From positions 62,001 to 126,000 of the forward strand of contig CBDBDN010000005.1 of assembly GCA_965203855.1 (NCBI GenBank): a stretch of 64,000 nucleotides of DNA. The letters run 5' to 3'. How positions within the stretch are numbered: the stretch's first letter is position 1; each line of letters opens with the position of its first letter. A program made the position numbers and the translations under genes. Source of the DNA: Bin87 sp965203855 (GTDB lineage Bacteria; Chloroflexota; Dehalococcoidia; Lucifugimonadales; UBA3495). Positions 63,758 to 64,000 of the stretch are shown piece after piece. The notes beneath the pieces were generated by a model. The model was not told where the DNA came from, did not search any database, and saw only the letters and a list, made by a program, of their open reading frames with translations.

Positions 63758-64000
63758 CTAGACCATTGCCGGCCGGCGCACATAGCCATCGGACAGCACG
63801 ACGCCATCCTCGCAGATGCATTCTATGCCGCCGCTTTCGTACTGCTGTTCGTACAGCTCGGCATAGAGGCCGTTGCGCGCCAGCAGTTCCTGATGCGTCC
63901 CGCGTTCTACGATGCGTCCCCGGTCAACGACAAAAATCACATCCGCCGCCAATATGGTGGACAGGCGGTGCGCGATGGCGATGGTAGTGCGCCCCCGCAT
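63758..64000 (-). CDS. ABC exporter (MsbA/LmrA-type), C-terminal fragment
   Basis: The gene runs off the right edge; only its last 80 residues are visible. They include TTIAIAHRLSTILAADVIFV (the H-loop and following strand) and GRIVERGTHQELLARNGLYA, the standard end of a type I exporter ATPase domain. About 35 residues beyond the usual end are extra (CICEDGVVLSDGYVRRPAMV). Confidence 0.88.
   Translation of the reverse strand: MRGRTTIAIAHRLSTILAADVIFVVDRGRIVERGTHQELLARNGLYAELYEQQYESGGIECICEDGVVLSDGYVRRPAMV

Overview
The window reads as one piece of a GC-rich, compactly coded bacterial chromosome: small gaps, strong Shine-Dalgarno sites on most genes, and no tRNA or rRNA that I could see. The gene content suggests a Chloroflexota/Dehalococcoidia-like (SAR202-like) heterotroph. 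It has paired acyl-CoA dehydrogenases, a membrane HdrD-like Fe-S oxidoreductase, metal-dependent amidohydrolases, an MpaB-type oxygenase, a CoxE-type VWA protein, a split methionine synthase, and many Uma2, PIN, NYN and DUF4365 accessory genes. The taxonomic placement is inference; no marker phylogeny was possible.

Layout. 0-8.7 kb: end of an NHL-repeat protein, DUF503 protein, a HigA antitoxin whose HigB toxin survives only as a C-terminal scrap, an alpha/beta hydrolase, the Fe-S oxidoreductase, a beta-hydroxyacid dehydrogenase, three tandem PaREP1-like genes each with its own promoter, a VOC protein and an amidohydrolase. 8.8-19.9 kb: housekeeping core, dnaX-ybaB-(coiled-coil/nuclease-like insert)-recR-recO, accC with a fused tail plus its biotin carrier, a VapC toxin pair, and uvrA. 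19.9-21.5 kb: a tightly coupled DUF4365 plus 380-residue unknown pair, a candidate defence module. 21.6-36.6 kb: OB-fold lipoprotein, MFS transporter, glutamine-dependent NAD synthetase, RidA, Uma2, NYN, methyltransferase, a protein with a C17 tract, an amidohydrolase, a DNA methyltransferase-HNH fusion and a CoxE-like protein. 37-43.5 kb: frameshifted dCTP deaminase, D-aminoacylase, a PIN toxin with a composite RHH-DUF433 antitoxin under a palindromic operator, a sulfotransferase and an MpaB-like oxygenase. 43.9-48.1 kb: two acyl-CoA dehydrogenases flanking a Uma2 gene, then a NYN gene behind a structured leader RNA. 48.3-59.5 kb: a long minus-strand run with metH, coiled-coil and lipoprotein genes, the separate MetH activation domain, a substrate-binding lipoprotein, ppx, two thymidylate-kinase-like genes and an MBL-fold protein. 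59.9-64 kb: SMP-30 protein, a leaderless RelE-like toxin pair, IS debris, a substrate-binding protein and the end of an ABC exporter.

Three themes run across the window. (1) A dispersed intergenic palindrome, ATTCCGGC-4 nt-GCCGGAAT, occurs about 17 times, sometimes in arrays, and sits where higB was eroded. (2) Several genes have a TATAAT-like box exactly 6 nt before the start codon, which implies leaderless mRNAs. (3) Toxin-antitoxin, nuclease and NYN/PIN genes are dense. The best candidates for an undescribed system are the NYN gene with its covarying hairpin leader (47.3-48.1 kb), the DUF4365 pair (19.9-21.5 kb) and the methyltransferase-HNH fusion (32.9-34.8 kb).
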